Source of the DNA: Bretschneidera sinensis
Taxonomy: Eukaryota > Streptophyta > Magnoliopsida > Brassicales > Akaniaceae
DNA length: 64,000 nucleotides
Reading direction: 5' to 3'
Assembly: GCA_023935145.1 (NCBI GenBank)
Contig: CM043697.1
Coordinates: forward strand, 46,848,001-46,912,000
This document shows positions 34,910-46,606 of this stretch, piece by piece; position 1 is the stretch's first letter, and the number at the start of each line of letters is the position of its first letter. Both the position numbers and the translations under genes were made by a program. Below the pieces are notes generated by a model. The model was not told the origin of the DNA. It ran no database searches and saw only the letters and a program-made list of their open reading frames with translations.

Positions 34910-36235
34910 TGTTGCGCGTTTATTTACCTAAATTAATAAGCAAATAATCGCACTCGTTTTACTTGCAAGTGCACAAGGTCAACATTATAGTATAGTGTGC
35001 GAAAGCAAGATCATCTCTACAGGGATTGGTAAAGTTCAGTTTTAGATTTAGTTTCTTCAAAGTAAAAAGAAATAAATAACTGTTGAATATGATTTGATAA
35101 TAATAAAGACATAGGGCTTTGATATCCACCACTAGTCATACTTTTCCAATTGTATAATATATCAGTGCACTAGCCTTATCATGTATACCTAATGGTCGCC
35201 AACCTAAGGGCATGGTATCTACTCCTTAAGCTATTGATTTCCTTAAGCAACGAGTTAGGCATAGTATCTACTCTAACTCTTTTCTTCCTTAAGGGATTCA
35301 GTATGGTATCTGCATGAGTTGTTCCTTAAGAAAGTATAAGATTTATGAAAATTGACAACCACATGAGACCTAGGGCATGGTATCTACTCCCGGTTTTCCA
35401 TGTTGATTAATCCAAGAATCCAGTGTGGATATCTTTTGTTACTAATGTTAGACCCAGGACTCGGTCATCCAAATTGATCTAACTAACCAATCCATACCAC
35501 ATGCATACGTTGGCCACACACATACATATGAGGAATTTAAATAAGCATAGGCATTAATCAAGTTAAGCAACATAATAAAGGCTATTGGCAAAGATTTTAT
35601 CAATGAATAATTATATGAGAAAGCATAACTAGGGCTTCAATCGAGCCCTAGAAAGAGTTAGTTACACATGCTGTCTAAGATAAACATCATATATAAACTA
35701 AGCATAAAATATAAAACCCGAAGAATACTAGGGAGACGGGTTGTAAATCCTCTCCAAAGCCTAAACTCCGAGCTAAGCAAAAGATAAGAGAAGTGTTCTC
35801 TACGAAGTGATGATTTGTGTGTGCTTTACAGGTATATTTATAGGGCTTGAGTAGTTCTAGAAGGCTCTGGAAACTTTAACTTCCAAAAACGCAAAAACTC
35901 TCTTATTTCCAAAATAAGGTTCTGCCATTTTACAGTTCATGCCCGTACATGTGCGCTCGATCACATGCATCTTGCGCTCGATCGCGGTGCTGCGCTCAAT
36001 CACTCTTGTGTGCGAACGATCGCATGCAGTAGTGCGATTGATCGCACTATGACAAAAAGCTGCTCCAAGATTTCCAGGCTTCTTCCTTTAAGTGCCAAAA
36101 CTGCTTCTTTTTCTCCAAGACCCTATAAAAACATGTGAAACACACAAATGAAGTAAAATGGGCTAAATTAACATAACTAAGGACCTATCAAATGTAAATA
36201 AGAGGGCTTAAATATGAATATTTAAGCACCTATCA
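34910..36235 (-). repeat. 3' LTR of the gag-protease Gypsy element
   Basis: About 1326 bp, TGTTGCGCG...GCACCTATCA. It includes a cluster of CGATCG palindromes (35945-36050) and repeated 'gcatggtatctactc' phrases (about 35210-35390). It matches the right LTR closely over nearly its whole length. Confidence 0.88.
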
Positions 36236-37640
36236 CACCCCAAAACTTACATATTGCTAGTCCCTTAGCAATACAAAACTAAAAACGAAAATGAAAAAAA
36301 TAACACCACATAGATAAATCCAATAATCATAATATCCACAAAAATTTTAGGTTGTCACACAAAATAATGATGCGCATTCATAAGCAAGCTTAACACATAT
36401 AAACATATCTTTGCAATGAATAAGAGTTTTGAACGTAAATCACTTTCATGAGGCAGTTTAAGACATCACAAGTTTGACTTTAGTGTGTGGTGAACTAGCA
36501 CATAAAAGATTAGGTTTCCAAATAATTCTAATGTGTAGTATTTCGATGACTCAAAATTTACCAAATTTCCTATTAGAATCAACAAAGATGGCATAAATTT
36601 TCTTCTTTTCTTTTGTTTGTGATATTTTTGCCAAGTTAGTTCCCTTAAGCTTTCTATTTGACTCATGTATCTAGTGTTTAGCCAATGACTCCCAAACTAG
36701 ATGGTCTTAGGGCATTGGGTGTAAAGACACCCCTAAGGACTTACTAACTCGAGTAAAAAAGGCTACGAAACTAACTGGTCTTAATGCTACCAATCAGAAT
36801 TTTCACCTTTTGACGTGACACTGACTGTTTACTGAGGCAAGATGGCCAGTTACTCAGTGGAAAGTTCTTTTTAATGATCTTTTGAGTTAACAAATTTTTC
36901 ACCTTTTGACGTGACACTCACTGCTTACTGAGGCAAGATGGCCAGTTACTCAGTGGAAAGTTTGTTTTATTGATCATTAAGAGCATTTTTTTCTTTTTGA
37001 GTACTAACAATTTGTTTCTATTTTCTTATGCCAAGATGTTAGTCTAATAGGCCATTTGGTTCACAGTCAAGCAAAAGAAACATACAAATCAAAATTGCAT
37101 GTCATACTCCACACAACTATGTGCTAATGTGCTCGTGTTAGTTCAGGTTAAACTTGTGAATCCTTAAATGCCTAAAAGGAAGTGATCTAGGTTCAAAACT
37201 TAATTATTGGCCTACATGTTCAAAGTGTTAAGCTCACTTATGAAGTCGAATCATATTCTTTGTTTAGATCACCCAAAATTTTATTGGACAGAATGAACAT
37301 GCATTTATCTATAAAAACACAAAACAAAAAATGGGACATAGTGAGTGTGTGAATGTGTCCCCATACCCCCAAACTTAAATTGTACATTTTCCCCAATGTG
37401 TGAATAACATGGAAGGAGCTGACCTGGGAGATGGAGAACTATATGGCTGGCATGGCTCGTAGCACGCCCCCAAACTTCAACTGGATGCACTCACTCTGTC
37501 CTTAAAAAAGAATGACAAACAAACATAAAATGGAAAACAAGTAATAATAAACAGCTATAGGAAAGTAAATACTATTAAATACTAATAATAAAATAAAATA
37601 AAACTATTAAAAAAGATATGCTTTGGGATGCCTCCCATGA
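36236..37640 (-). other. Non-coding internal region of the Gypsy element
   Basis: Sequence between the protease and the 3' LTR. It contains a 96-bp direct repeat (36804 and 36900, 'caccttttgacgtgacact', 'ggcaagatggccagttactc') and the 'gcgctcatgggaggcatccc' box near 37650-37630 that closes the coding part. No enzyme domain is seen. Confidence 0.6.
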
Positions 37641-37685
37641 GCGCTAAGTTTGACTTCTTCAGCCAGATGATGTATTCTTTCAACT

Positions 37686-38402
37686 CTAGTCTTTTGGTAG
37701 GGAGTACTTAAAGTCCACTTCATGTGGCTCAAGTGCTCTTGGTGATGCTGCACATTCATCATGACTCAATCTTGTCAGTTTATTCAAATGTGATTTCTTC
37801 TTATCACCTGGTCTTGGATGCATAGGATAAACTTCAAGGAGGTGCAGAGCTTCAAAGATGTCATCAGGGACAGTTTCTGATGTAGGCTCAATATCCAATA
37901 TTTTGAAGCTATGGGTAAGGGCGGCCTCCAATGGATCAGTGTGATGAACCTGAAAAGCTTGCTTGACAACACTTTTCATCATACATTCATTAAAACATTC
38001 ATCGTCATTATCATCTTGGGGTAATTTCATTGCATCAAATATCTTAAATTCTATTGTCACTCCATTTACCGTCATACTTACAATACCCTTTTTCATATTA
38101 ATTATTGTATCAGCAGTTCTAATAAAGGGTCTTCCTAAGATGATGGGCAGAGGTAATGGCTTAGGGCATTCTTCCATATCTAATATAATGAAGTCAACAG
38201 GCAAAATAAACTCACCTACCTTTACCAGGACATCTTCAAGTATACCTCTAGGTCTTTTGATGCTTCTGTCTGCCAATTGCAAAGTGATGAAGGTTGGTTG
38301 AAGCTCCCCCAAACCTAGCTTTTCAACTACTGTGTATGGTAGCAAATTGACACTTGCTCATAAATCTAGTAATGCTCGCTCAAACAACCGATCATCTATC
38401 CA
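37686..38402 (-). pseudogene. Gypsy aspartic protease domain and tail
   Basis: The active site should read L-D-L-G-A-S-V-N, but the Gly codon is a TGA near 38360 ('RALLDL*ASVN'). The rest is well kept: 'MLPYTVVEKLGLGELQPTFI', 'LQLADRSIKRPRGILEDVLV' and 'LPIILGRPFIRTADTIINM', then an acidic tail ending EVDFKYSLPKD. In related Athila-type elements RT follows at this point; here coding stops. Confidence 0.8.
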
Positions 38403-40200
38403 ATAGGGAATAGTAAAACTACCCAGATCTTTTAGTTTTGGTGGTAGTTTTCTTAACAATACCGCACTTACCTCTTCAGTTAGAGCCACTGTTTCATGTT
38501 CCTGAAATTTTTTTTTATTAGTGCAATAATCTTTTAAAAATTTAGCATAAGCAGAAATTTGTTTAATTGCATCTAATAAGGGAATGTTAATTTCTACTTT
38601 TCTCAAAGTTTAGAAAATATCAAGCAATTTATCTTTCTTTGGTGTTACTAACCTTTGAGGGAAGGGTGGTGCATTCCACTTCTCTACTTCACTTACCTTG
38701 GATGTGGATAGCTTAGCTGGAGATGCTTGAGCTAGTTCATTAACTCCTATGATCTTACCATTTCGGAGGGTTGTAACGGCTTTCAGCTGCTGATATCCTC
38801 TTGGATTTGGTAGTGTTTGTGCAGGGAGTTCACCTTGCTTTCTTTCACTTAGTTCCTTAGCCAATTTCCCCATTTGTACCTCTAACCTTTGAATTGCTTG
38901 CACATGTGTTGTAGTGGTTTGTTTTTGCTGAGTCATAAACTGATCTTGTGATGTTATCAATTGCCTCATCATACTCTCTAGGTCATTCTTCTTGGACTCT
39001 TGAACTAGCTGGGCTACTTAGTGGAAGTTCCTTTGTTGTCCTTGAAAGTTCAAGGCATTTTGATTGTTGCTCCATGATAGGTTGGGGTGGTTCCACCATC
39101 CAGGGTTGCATGTATTTTCATATGCACTGTTCGGTCCCATATAGTTCACTTGCTCGGGATCTGTAGATGAATACAAATGGCAAGTCTCAGTGGTGTGATC
39201 AAATTGAGAATATAAAGCACATACCTGGCTTTGTGTAGCTTGTGGTCGAGGAGAGATGTGTTAAGTAGACATAGCTTTTACAATCATATCGAGCTTCATA
39301 TCTAGCTTCCTCTCCAAAGCAGCTATTTGGGTAGAGGGTCCACCATTTAGAGTAACCTCATACATACCTTTGCTCTTGACTCCTTGTCTACCTCTAGAGG
39401 AGAATTGTTGGGTGTGTTCACTCAATGCCTCAAACAGCTCTATGGCTTCTTCACTACTCTTTTCCATCAGCACACCTCCACAACCAGAATCAACGATACT
39501 TTTATTCATGTCATTTAGACCTTCATAAAAGGCTAGTACCAGCTCATCTTAAGGTAGGTTGTGATGTGGACATTTGAGTAGTAACTCGTTGAAATGTCCC
39601 CATGTTTCAAAGAATAAGTCTTTATCCTTTTGTTGGAAGGACTGGATCTCCTTCCTCATTTGCCTCGTCTTTTGGGCTGGGAAAAATTTTCTAAGGAACT
39701 TGCTGGCCAACTCCTCCCAAGTATGGACAGAAACTGCAGGCAATGAATTGTACCACAGTTTAGCATTATCTTTTAAGGAAAAGGGGAACAGAATTAACCT
39801 TATTCCTTCTTGGTCTAGGCCTCGGATGTGCTGGAACTTGCAAAGATCGAAAAACTCCCGAAGGTGCAGGTGTGGATCCTTATTGGGTGTACCCCTAAAG
39901 TGAGTCAAGGCACTCAAGATTTGCGGAGATATGTAATAGTTTTCTTCCGCCTCCAGTTGATAAGCGATACATGATGGCAGATCAAGGTTCCGTGGAATGA
40001 AGGACTGCTTCATTAGTACTCGTGCAGGTAGTTGCTCGTTTTCGAGTTGTTCCGCCATTGGTGCTTCGTTCTCGAATTCTTCTTCGTTCTCCTCAAAGTT
40101 GTTCCTAAGCCTTTGTCAGATGGTCCACTCAAACTCGGGATTGAGGGGAAAAAATGTTGGATGTCGGGATCGAAGTCCGTGCATAAATCAGGTAAACTAG
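38403..40200 (-). pseudogene. gag: Gypsy gag of the gag-protease element
   Basis: The open part 40058-39549 has 'LSALTHFRGTPNKDPHLHLR', 'FSLKDNAKLWYNSLP' and 'FLRKFFPAQKTRQMRKEI', the Retrotrans_gag domain. After single stops it continues with 'IVDSGCGGVLMEKSSEEAIE' (39509-39261), a degenerate region near 39240-39000, 'AIQRLEVQMGKLAKELSERK' and 'LKAVTTLRNGKII' (38972-38610), and 'LKDYCTNKKKF' (38606-38403). Upstream, 'NFEENEEEFENEAPMAEQLE' follows a TGA near 40110. It forms the particle. Stops are few and mostly single-base. Confidence 0.85.
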
Positions 40201-40454
40201 CTTCGGTGCAGCAGTTTAACTCTGCTGCTCGGGTAGCTCTCTGCCCTAATTGTGCTTGATCGCACAGAAGGCTGCGATCGATCGCAAATATCACAGAAAG
40301 TTCTGTTAGGGTTTGATGTGCCTGAAACAGAAGAAAAATCAATTAGGGTTTGATAAAAATAAAGATGATAAACAGAAATTAAAGATTTTTAGAAAAATAC
40401 GAATAACGGTGATTAAACTAAACGAAATTAATTCTAAAAGAAAATTTAGCGCAA

Positions 40455-40472
40455 TCCCTGGCAATGGCGCCA
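40455..40472 (-). promoter_or_regulatory. Primer-binding site, tRNA-Asp
   Basis: The minus strand reads TGGCGCCATTGCCAGGGA a few bases inside the 5' LTR. Athila-type elements typically use tRNA-Asp with TGGCGCCGTTGCCGGGGA; two transitions separate this copy from it. Confidence 0.85.
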
Positions 40473-40478
40473 AAAACT

Positions 40479-41805
40479 TGTTGCGCGTTTATTTACCTAA
40501 ATTAATAAGCAAATAATCACACTCGTTTTACTTGCAAGTGCACAAGGTCAACAGTGTAGTATATTGTGCGAAAGCAAGATCATCTCCACAGGGATTGGTA
40601 AAGTTCAGTTTTAGAATTAGTTTCTTCAAAGTAAAAAGAAATAAATAACTATTGAATGTGATTTGATAATAATAAAGACATAGGGCTTTGATATCCACGA
40701 CTAGTCATACTTTCCCAATTGTATAATGTATCAGTGCACTAGCCTTATCATGTATACCTAATGGTCGCCAACCTAAGGGCATGGTATCTACTCCTTAAGC
40801 TATTGATTTCCCTAAGCAACGAGTTAGGCATGGTATCTACTCTAACTTTTTTCTTCCTTAAGGGATTCAACATGGTATCTGCGTGAGTTCTTCCTTAAGA
40901 AAGCATAAGATTTATGGAAATCGACAACCACATGAGACCTAGGGCATGGTATCTACTCCTGGTTTCCCATGTTGATTAATCCAAGAATCCGGTGTGGATA
41001 TATTTTGTTACTAATGTTAGACCCAGGACTCGGTCATCCAAATTGATCTAACTAACCAATCCATACCACATGCATACGTTGGCCATACACAAACATATGA
41101 GGAATTTAAATAAGCACATACATTAATCAAGTTAAGCAACATAATAAAGGCTATTGGCAAAGATTTTATCAATGAATAATTATATGAGAAAGCATAACTA
41201 GGGCTTCAATCGAGCCCTATAAAGAGTTAGTTACACATGCTGTCTAAGATAAACATCATATATAAACTAAGCATAAAATATAAAACCCGAAGAATACTAG
41301 GGAGACGGGTTATCAATCCTCTCCAAAGCCTAAACTCCGAGCTAAGCAAAAGATAAAAGAAGTGTTCTCTACGAAGTGATGATTTGTGTGTGCTTTACAG
41401 GTGTATTTATAGGGCTTGAGTAGTTCTAGAAGGCTCTGGAAACCCTAACTTCCAAAACGCAAAAACTCTCTTATTTCCAAAATAAGGTTATACTATTTTA
41501 CTGTTCACGCCCGTACATGTGCGCTCGATCGCATGCGTCTTACACTCGATCACGGTGCTGCGCTCGATCCTTCTTGTGTGCGAACAATCACATGTGCGCT
41601 CGATCGCATATAGTAATGCGATCGATCGCACTATGACCAGAAGCTGCTCCAAGATTTCCAGGCTTCTTTCCTTAAGTGCGAAAACTGCTTCTTTTTCTCC
41701 AAGTCCCTATAAAAACATATGAAACACACAAATGAAGTAAAATTGGCTAAATTAACATAACTAAGGACCTATCAAATGTAAATAAGGGGGCTTATTTAAG
41801 CCATG
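40479..41805 (-). repeat. 5' LTR of the gag-protease Gypsy element
   Basis: It starts TGTTGCGCG at 40479 and is highly similar to the left LTR. The CGATCG cluster (41515-41640) has one more unit than in the left LTR. The terminal 'gcttaaatatgaatatttaagcacctatca' part is partly deleted and altered, so the right end is approximate. Confidence 0.85.
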
Positions 41806-41880
41806 CTAGATGATATACTATAAATATTATTAGTATATATTTATTATATAATAAGTATCATTAAATTATATATTTTAATC

Positions 41881-42526
41881 ATAGGTCCCTAAAGTTAAAA
41901 CAATTGACAAGAAAATACGGGAGACAGGCACTGGCCCGATGAATCGTGTGAAGTGTTATCTTAGATATTATGTTAACGGATTCAAGTTTCACACCAAAGA
42001 GTATGGACAACATAAGAAAACAATGAATAGTGGTGTACTTGTGAAAGGTAGTTGTTATGATGAATATAAACGTGAGTTTTACGGGATGTTAACAGAAGTT
42101 ATAGAGCTCCAATATATAGAGATTAATAACATTGTTGTATTATTCAAATGTGATTAGTTTGATTATTAGAATGGACTTCAAATAGATCAAGATGATCTCA
42201 TAGATATTAAGTATAAATCTAGGTTTAACTCAGACGAACAATTTGTGTTGGCTTCACAAGCGATACAAGTATACCTTTCCAATAAGAAAGGAAGAAATGA
42301 TCAGTAGGCAGTGTGTAAAACGAAGGCTGGGGCCAATGTTGAATTTCCTTTGTACCAAGATCCAAACGATGATATAATGCCTATAGTTTCAGATTACTTC
42401 TAAGAGGATGAACAATCCGTTCCTTATAGAGTCTTAGACGATGATATAGATATATCGGGTATCATTCATGATGCTGGCCCTGTGATGGAATAAGTAAATC
42501 CATCTGATATATGTGCTCCCACAAAC
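41881..42526 (+). pseudogene. tnpD: DUF4216 exon of the CACTA-1 TNPD gene
   Basis: After an acceptor near 41884 the frame reads MNRVKCYLRYYVNGFKFHTK then 'KKTMNSGVLVKGSCYDEY', and 'FYGMLTEVIELQYIEINNIV' then VLFKCD, the DUF4216 domain at the C-terminal end of TNP2 proteins. Beyond a stop at 42155-42157 the frame continues with 'DEQFVLASQAIQVYLSNKKG' and an acidic tail that leads into the poly-Glu tract. The TNP2 core and DUF4218 that should precede it are absent. Confidence 0.78.
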
Positions 42527-42892
42527 GAAGAGGAAGAGGAAGAAGAGGAAGAGGAAGAGGAGGAAGAGAAAGAGGAAGAAGAAGAAGAAGAAGAAGAAGA
42601 AGAAGATGAAGAGGAGGAAGAAGAAGAGAAAGAGGAAGAAGAAGAAAAAGAAGAAAAAGAAGAGAAAGAAGAAGAAAAAGAAGAAGAAAAAGAGGAAGAA
42701 AAGGAAGAGAGAGAAAAATAGGAAGAAGAATAAGAAAACGAAGAAGAAGAAGAAAAAGAAGAGGAAGAAGAGGAAGAAGAAGAGGGAGAAAAAGAGAAAG
42801 TATAAGAATAGGAAGAAGAAGAAGAAAAAGAAGAAGAGGAGGAAGAAGAGAAAGAAGAAGAAGAAGAAGAAGAAAAAAAAGAAGAAGAAGAA

Positions 42893-42951
<59 letters not shown>

Positions 42952-43215
42952 GAAAGAAGAAGAAGAAGAAGAAGAAGAAGAAGAAGAAGAAGAGAAAGAA
43001 TAAAAGGAAGACAAAGAAGAAAAAGAAGACAAAGAAGTTGAAGAAGAAGAAGAAGAAGAAGAAGAAGAATAAGAAGAATAGGAAGAAGAATAAGAGGAAA
43101 AAAAAGAGGAAGAATAAGAGGAAGAAGAAGAAGAAGAGGAAGAAGAAGAAGAAGAAAAAGAGGAAGAAGATGAAGAAGAAGAAGAAGAAGAAGAAGAAGA
43201 TGATGATGATGATGA
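42527..43215 (+). repeat. Homopurine GAA/GAG/GGA tract coding poly-Glu
   Basis: Nearly 690 bases of A and G only, with about ten short interruptions (for example TAG/TAA near 42718-42732 and ATG-like points). In the transposase frame it encodes a Glu run, then seven Asp and 'KSSTNMDVD' before a stop near 43250. Some GAA/GAG codons are now TAA/TAG. It can be explained as expansion of an acidic C-terminal tail of TNPD. Open frames in the other phases (poly-Lys, poly-Ser) are by-products. Confidence 0.85.
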
Positions 43216-43429
43216 TGATGATAAATCTAGTACTAATATGGATGTTGATTAGTTAATGGTAAGATAAAAAAATTTCGTGGATGATGAGAATTATATGAGT
43301 TGCATGACAAACAAATTGTATAAATTGTATGATTTCTTTATATTCATTTGCATGAGCTAGTTTTTAAACAGATTGTATCAATTGTCATGTATTCAAATTT
43401 CCAACTTTTCTTGGAAAACATGATCCCAT

Positions 43430-44372
43430 GAGACAAAGGTCAAGCATTTAGAGGTGTTGAGGGCAAGGGTCGTGGATGAGGTCCCACGAGCCTAACCGTG
43501 CCACCAGAGGCTACTATGCTAGAAGATAGGATCCGATTTTGTGTTATTATTTAACTATGCATTCTTCTGTTAGTTTAAATTAATTCTTAAATAACGTATT
43601 ATTTACTTTGCGATTATAAATTCTTTTATGCAGGGGTGGAGGCCGAGCCTTCTTAGGCCCCTCTAATCACCTGTCGGGTCAGATGACCAAACAAAGAGAA
43701 GTCTCTACCAGCTCAAAAAAAGCTTTTGACCATATTGAGTGATGGGTGTTTATATATGTTCATTGCATATTATTCATGTCATTAATTTACATTAATATAT
43801 TTCACATATCGATTAATATACTTATTTATTTATGAATGTAGTAAATTCTATGGGTGCAAAAATATATCCAAAAACATTTCAACTCAAGTGACAAAATAAT
43901 TGTTGGTTTTAATATAGTTTGGGAAAAAATTATAAATCATTTACATTTTTTGTAATGTAGGAAACATATGATCAATGTGTTCGAGATAAGAGTGGTGGCC
44001 AGATTAAAGCATCCTCACAGCTTGATATCGACACCGCTGAGTGGTTGAATGCATCAGGTGGGCTAAAGAAAGGATAATTTTATAGATTCAGGGGCATGAT
44101 AGATGATCGCCCATTTGTTACTAGCATTTCAGATAGTAGCAAGTCCTCTGTCAGATCCACTGCATCACGGTTCAGACCTGTTGTTGATGTTAGTGCGATG
44201 TAACAACGAATGGATGATGATAGGTCAAGAATCGAGGAGCTTCAATGATAGTTGGCACGGGTGAACGTTAGGGTGGATAACATGAATTCATGTCTCGAGT
44301 CCATGGATCAGATATTGCAACAGATTTCGATCCCGAGAGGTTTTAAGGCAGATCCTGCCACACAGCCCGATG
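43430..44372 (+). pseudogene. tnpA: TNPA-like gene of CACTA-1, 5' exons
   Basis: Possible exons: 43430-43535 (RHKGQAFRGVEGKGRG-like Gly/Arg lead), 43636-43742 ('TKRSLYQLKKAFDHIE'), and 43962-44372. The last has 'ETYDQCVRDKSGGQIKASSQ', 'RFRGMIDDRPFVTSISDSSK' and a coiled coil 'MDDDRSRIEELQ' ... 'CLESMDQILQQISIPRG', followed by GTAAGT. The same exon plan occurs in CACTA-3. Frame stops are numerous. The next intron received the Copia at 44408. Confidence 0.65.
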
Positions 44373-44407
44373 TAAGTAAAACACATTGAAATTTTTTACA
44401 TTATAAT

Positions 44408-45058
44408 TGTTGGAAATCACCTTGACAAGATTCCCAGGTGGTGATCTTCCAAACACCCAAGTCTAGAATGACTTGTAGAAAGAAATACAGTAATCGAACA
44501 CAAGAACAGAAAATCAAAGAAAGAAAGAAGACAATCAATTTGTTATTGAGGTTCGGCAATGTGCCTACATCCCCGTTAGTTCCTCCGAACTCTCTGCACT
44601 AAATCAAATGGTTCTTACAAGTTACAGCAATCCCCTTCATGAAACCACAATGTTCTTGAAGAAACCAAGAAGAGAAGAAAGGAAGAAGATGAGAACTAAC
44701 AATGCTCTCTTTCTAATCTAGACTTCTCTCTCTTTTACAACCAGCCTCACTTACAAAGAGTCCCTCTTGTGTCTATGTCTCTCACACAATTCTCTCTATG
44801 TGGTTACAACTGATCTCACAATGACACAAACTTGTGTGTTTCTAATAATGTTAAAAAATGAGGCTAGGAAACCCCTTTTATAGCCATCCACTTCTTGGAC
44901 ATTCTTGAGAGTCAATCCTCACCCTTTGATCAAGATCATCACTTAATCATAACCCTCCATCACTTCCCAAGTGGTACTGTGCGTTTTAACATTGCACCCA
45001 TGCACCTAAGAGGGTCTTAATGCATGTTGTCTATGTGTGCAGTACTGTGCGTTTTAAC
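44408..45058 (-). repeat. Truncated 3' LTR of the Copia in CACTA-1
   Basis: It matches the first about 640 bp (plus-strand order) of the full LTR at 46607-47534, then ends at the deletion junction. At the junction 'tactgtgcgttttaaca' is repeated from about 66 bp upstream, suggesting a templated repair filler. Confidence 0.85.
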
Positions 45059-45600
45059 ACTCGCAGAAATCAAGTTTCTCTACTTTGTCACCACCAAGTA
45101 GGCCATCCTTGCTGAGAACTTGCAAACCCTCTTCGCTCATATGTCCCAAGCGAGTGTGCCAAAGGGCTGCCCTATCCATCTCAGCCATCAAGCTTGCTGC
45201 TTGATCCTTGATTTCTATGTCTCCAATCATCTCATAGAGTCCATCATTTCTTGCTGCCTTGATCACTACCAGAGATCCCTTGGCCACCTTGATCTTTCCT
45301 CCCTCTAACTTGCATGTGTACCCCATGGAATCTAGCTGCCCTAATGAGATCAAATTCCTCTTCAAATCCGATATACCTAACATTTTCCAGTAGCCTTGTT
45401 ATTCCATCAAAAATCTTCAATTGAATGTCACCAATCCCTCTCACTTAGCAAGAATTGTCATTCCCCAAGAAGACCCTTCCATCATTGATCTCCTTGAAGT
45501 TCTTGAACCATTCCTTGTGAGGGCACATATGATAAGTGCACCCAGAATCAAGAATCCACTTTTCGCTGCCTTGCTTTCTGCTCACATTTGAGCACACAAC
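45054..45600 (-). pseudogene. Copia protease and GAG-preintegrase fragment
   Basis: The catalytic block reads WILDSGCTYHMCPHKEWF, with D-S-G intact (about 45560-45510). After a stop and frame change, 'RGIGDIQLKIFDGI' leads to 'MLGISDLKRNLISLGQLDSM' (from 45383), the zinc-binding 'ALWHTRLGHMSEEGLQVL' and 'KLDFCEC'. Coding then runs into the LTR because integrase and RT are deleted. Confidence 0.85.
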
Positions 45601-45615
45601 AATAACATCATCTTA

Positions 45616-46367
45616 CTATTCTCCTTTGGCAACCAAAGCCTCTCTATTCTTGGTATGGCTTCCTCCTCTATCCCATGTCATCTTCTTGCAATCTTTCTTG
45701 ACATGACCCTCCTTATGGCAGTAGTAGCAACTCTTCCCTCCAAATCTCAGTTTGGAATGCATTCCCCCATGGCTTTCTCCTCTACCTCTGTCCTGGTAGT
45801 AGCCATGCATGCTGCTGTGCACTCTCCTATGGCTCTCTCCTCTACCTCTATCTTAGTAGTAACCATGCATGCTGCTGTGCACTCTTCCATGGCTCTCTCC
45901 TCTACCTCTGTCCCAGTAGTAGCCATGTTGCTGCCATACCGAGTTGTTAGCCTTCTTTTAAAGAACAACCCTTTACCACTTGATGCACTCCTCATCTTGG
46001 CATCAAGATTATCTTGCAACTCTTTCTTAGGATCAAATTTAAAAACAAAGATTCATTTATGAAGATACATCTCATCCGGGAGAGTCTTGGCAAGAAATAA
46101 CTCATCTAGTTTCTTCTATATTGCAGTTGGATCTTCCGAGTCTCCGCACTCCTTTGTGACATTATCCGACATGTGTAAGAAGATGGTACTGAATGCCATC
46201 TTCTTCATCTCATTCTGCTGGTCCTCCGTGGTACTTGATGGAAAAGCATCATCTTCTCTAAGAGCCAAGTCCACTTTCTGTTGCACAAGAACCTCCTTGA
46301 TCTTCCACTTCCACAGGGAAAAATCTCCCTTTCCATCAAACTTCTCAACACCAAAATTTGAAGCCAT
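45616..46367 (-). pseudogene. gag: Copia gag with zinc knuckle
   Basis: The start at 46367 gives MASNFGVEKFDGKGDFSLW, then 'KIKEVLVQQKVDLAL' and 'FLHMSDNVTKECGDSEDPTA'. A gap with frame changes follows. The C-terminal part has three 63-bp repeats and an intact CCHC knuckle, C-YY-C-HKEG-H-VKKD-C (about 45738-45697). Gag builds the particle and binds element RNA. Confidence 0.85.
45769..45930 (-). repeat. 63-bp tandem repeats in Copia gag
   Basis: Two and a half copies of a unit coding about 21 residues ('YYQDRGRGESHRRVHSSMHG') lie just before the zinc knuckle. The Arg/Gly-rich repeat may bind RNA. Copies differ by a few substitutions. Confidence 0.8.
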
Positions 46368-46606
46368 CTTTGCGGACAAGATCCCAAATTTATGCACTAC
46401 CTTCAACTGCTTTCTTCAACCTCAAGAACACAGATTGAAGATGGATCTTAACATCGTTCTTGAATCAACCTTCAAGAACACGATCAGATCTTGATCTTTA
46501 CACCGTTCTTGAATCACCCAAGAAATTGATCTTTGATTCTTGGAGTCTTGGCTCCGTCACCTTCTTTTTCTTACTTTGATACCCAGCTATGCAGCTCTGA
46601 TACCGC

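Larger units (their letters stand above)
34910..41805 (-). mobile_element. Gypsy (Athila-type) element with gag and protease only
   Basis: LTRs at 34910-36235 and 40479 to about 41805 both begin TGTTGCGCG on the plus strand. The minus-strand order is 5' LTR (right), tRNA-Asp primer site, gag, protease, about 1.4 kb of non-coding DNA, polypurine AGTTTTGGGGTG, 3' LTR (left). No RT, RNase H or integrase is present, and the space after the protease is too short for them. It would need enzymes from a relative. The right LTR end is altered and no target duplication to CTGGT (34905-34909) was found there. Confidence 0.85.

Noticed and set aside
42513..43256. A 247-residue Lys/Arg-rich open frame and, on the other strand, a 188-residue Ser-rich frame
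   Set aside because: Both are other phases of the GAA/GAG/GGA tract. Only the Glu phase continues the transposase frame.
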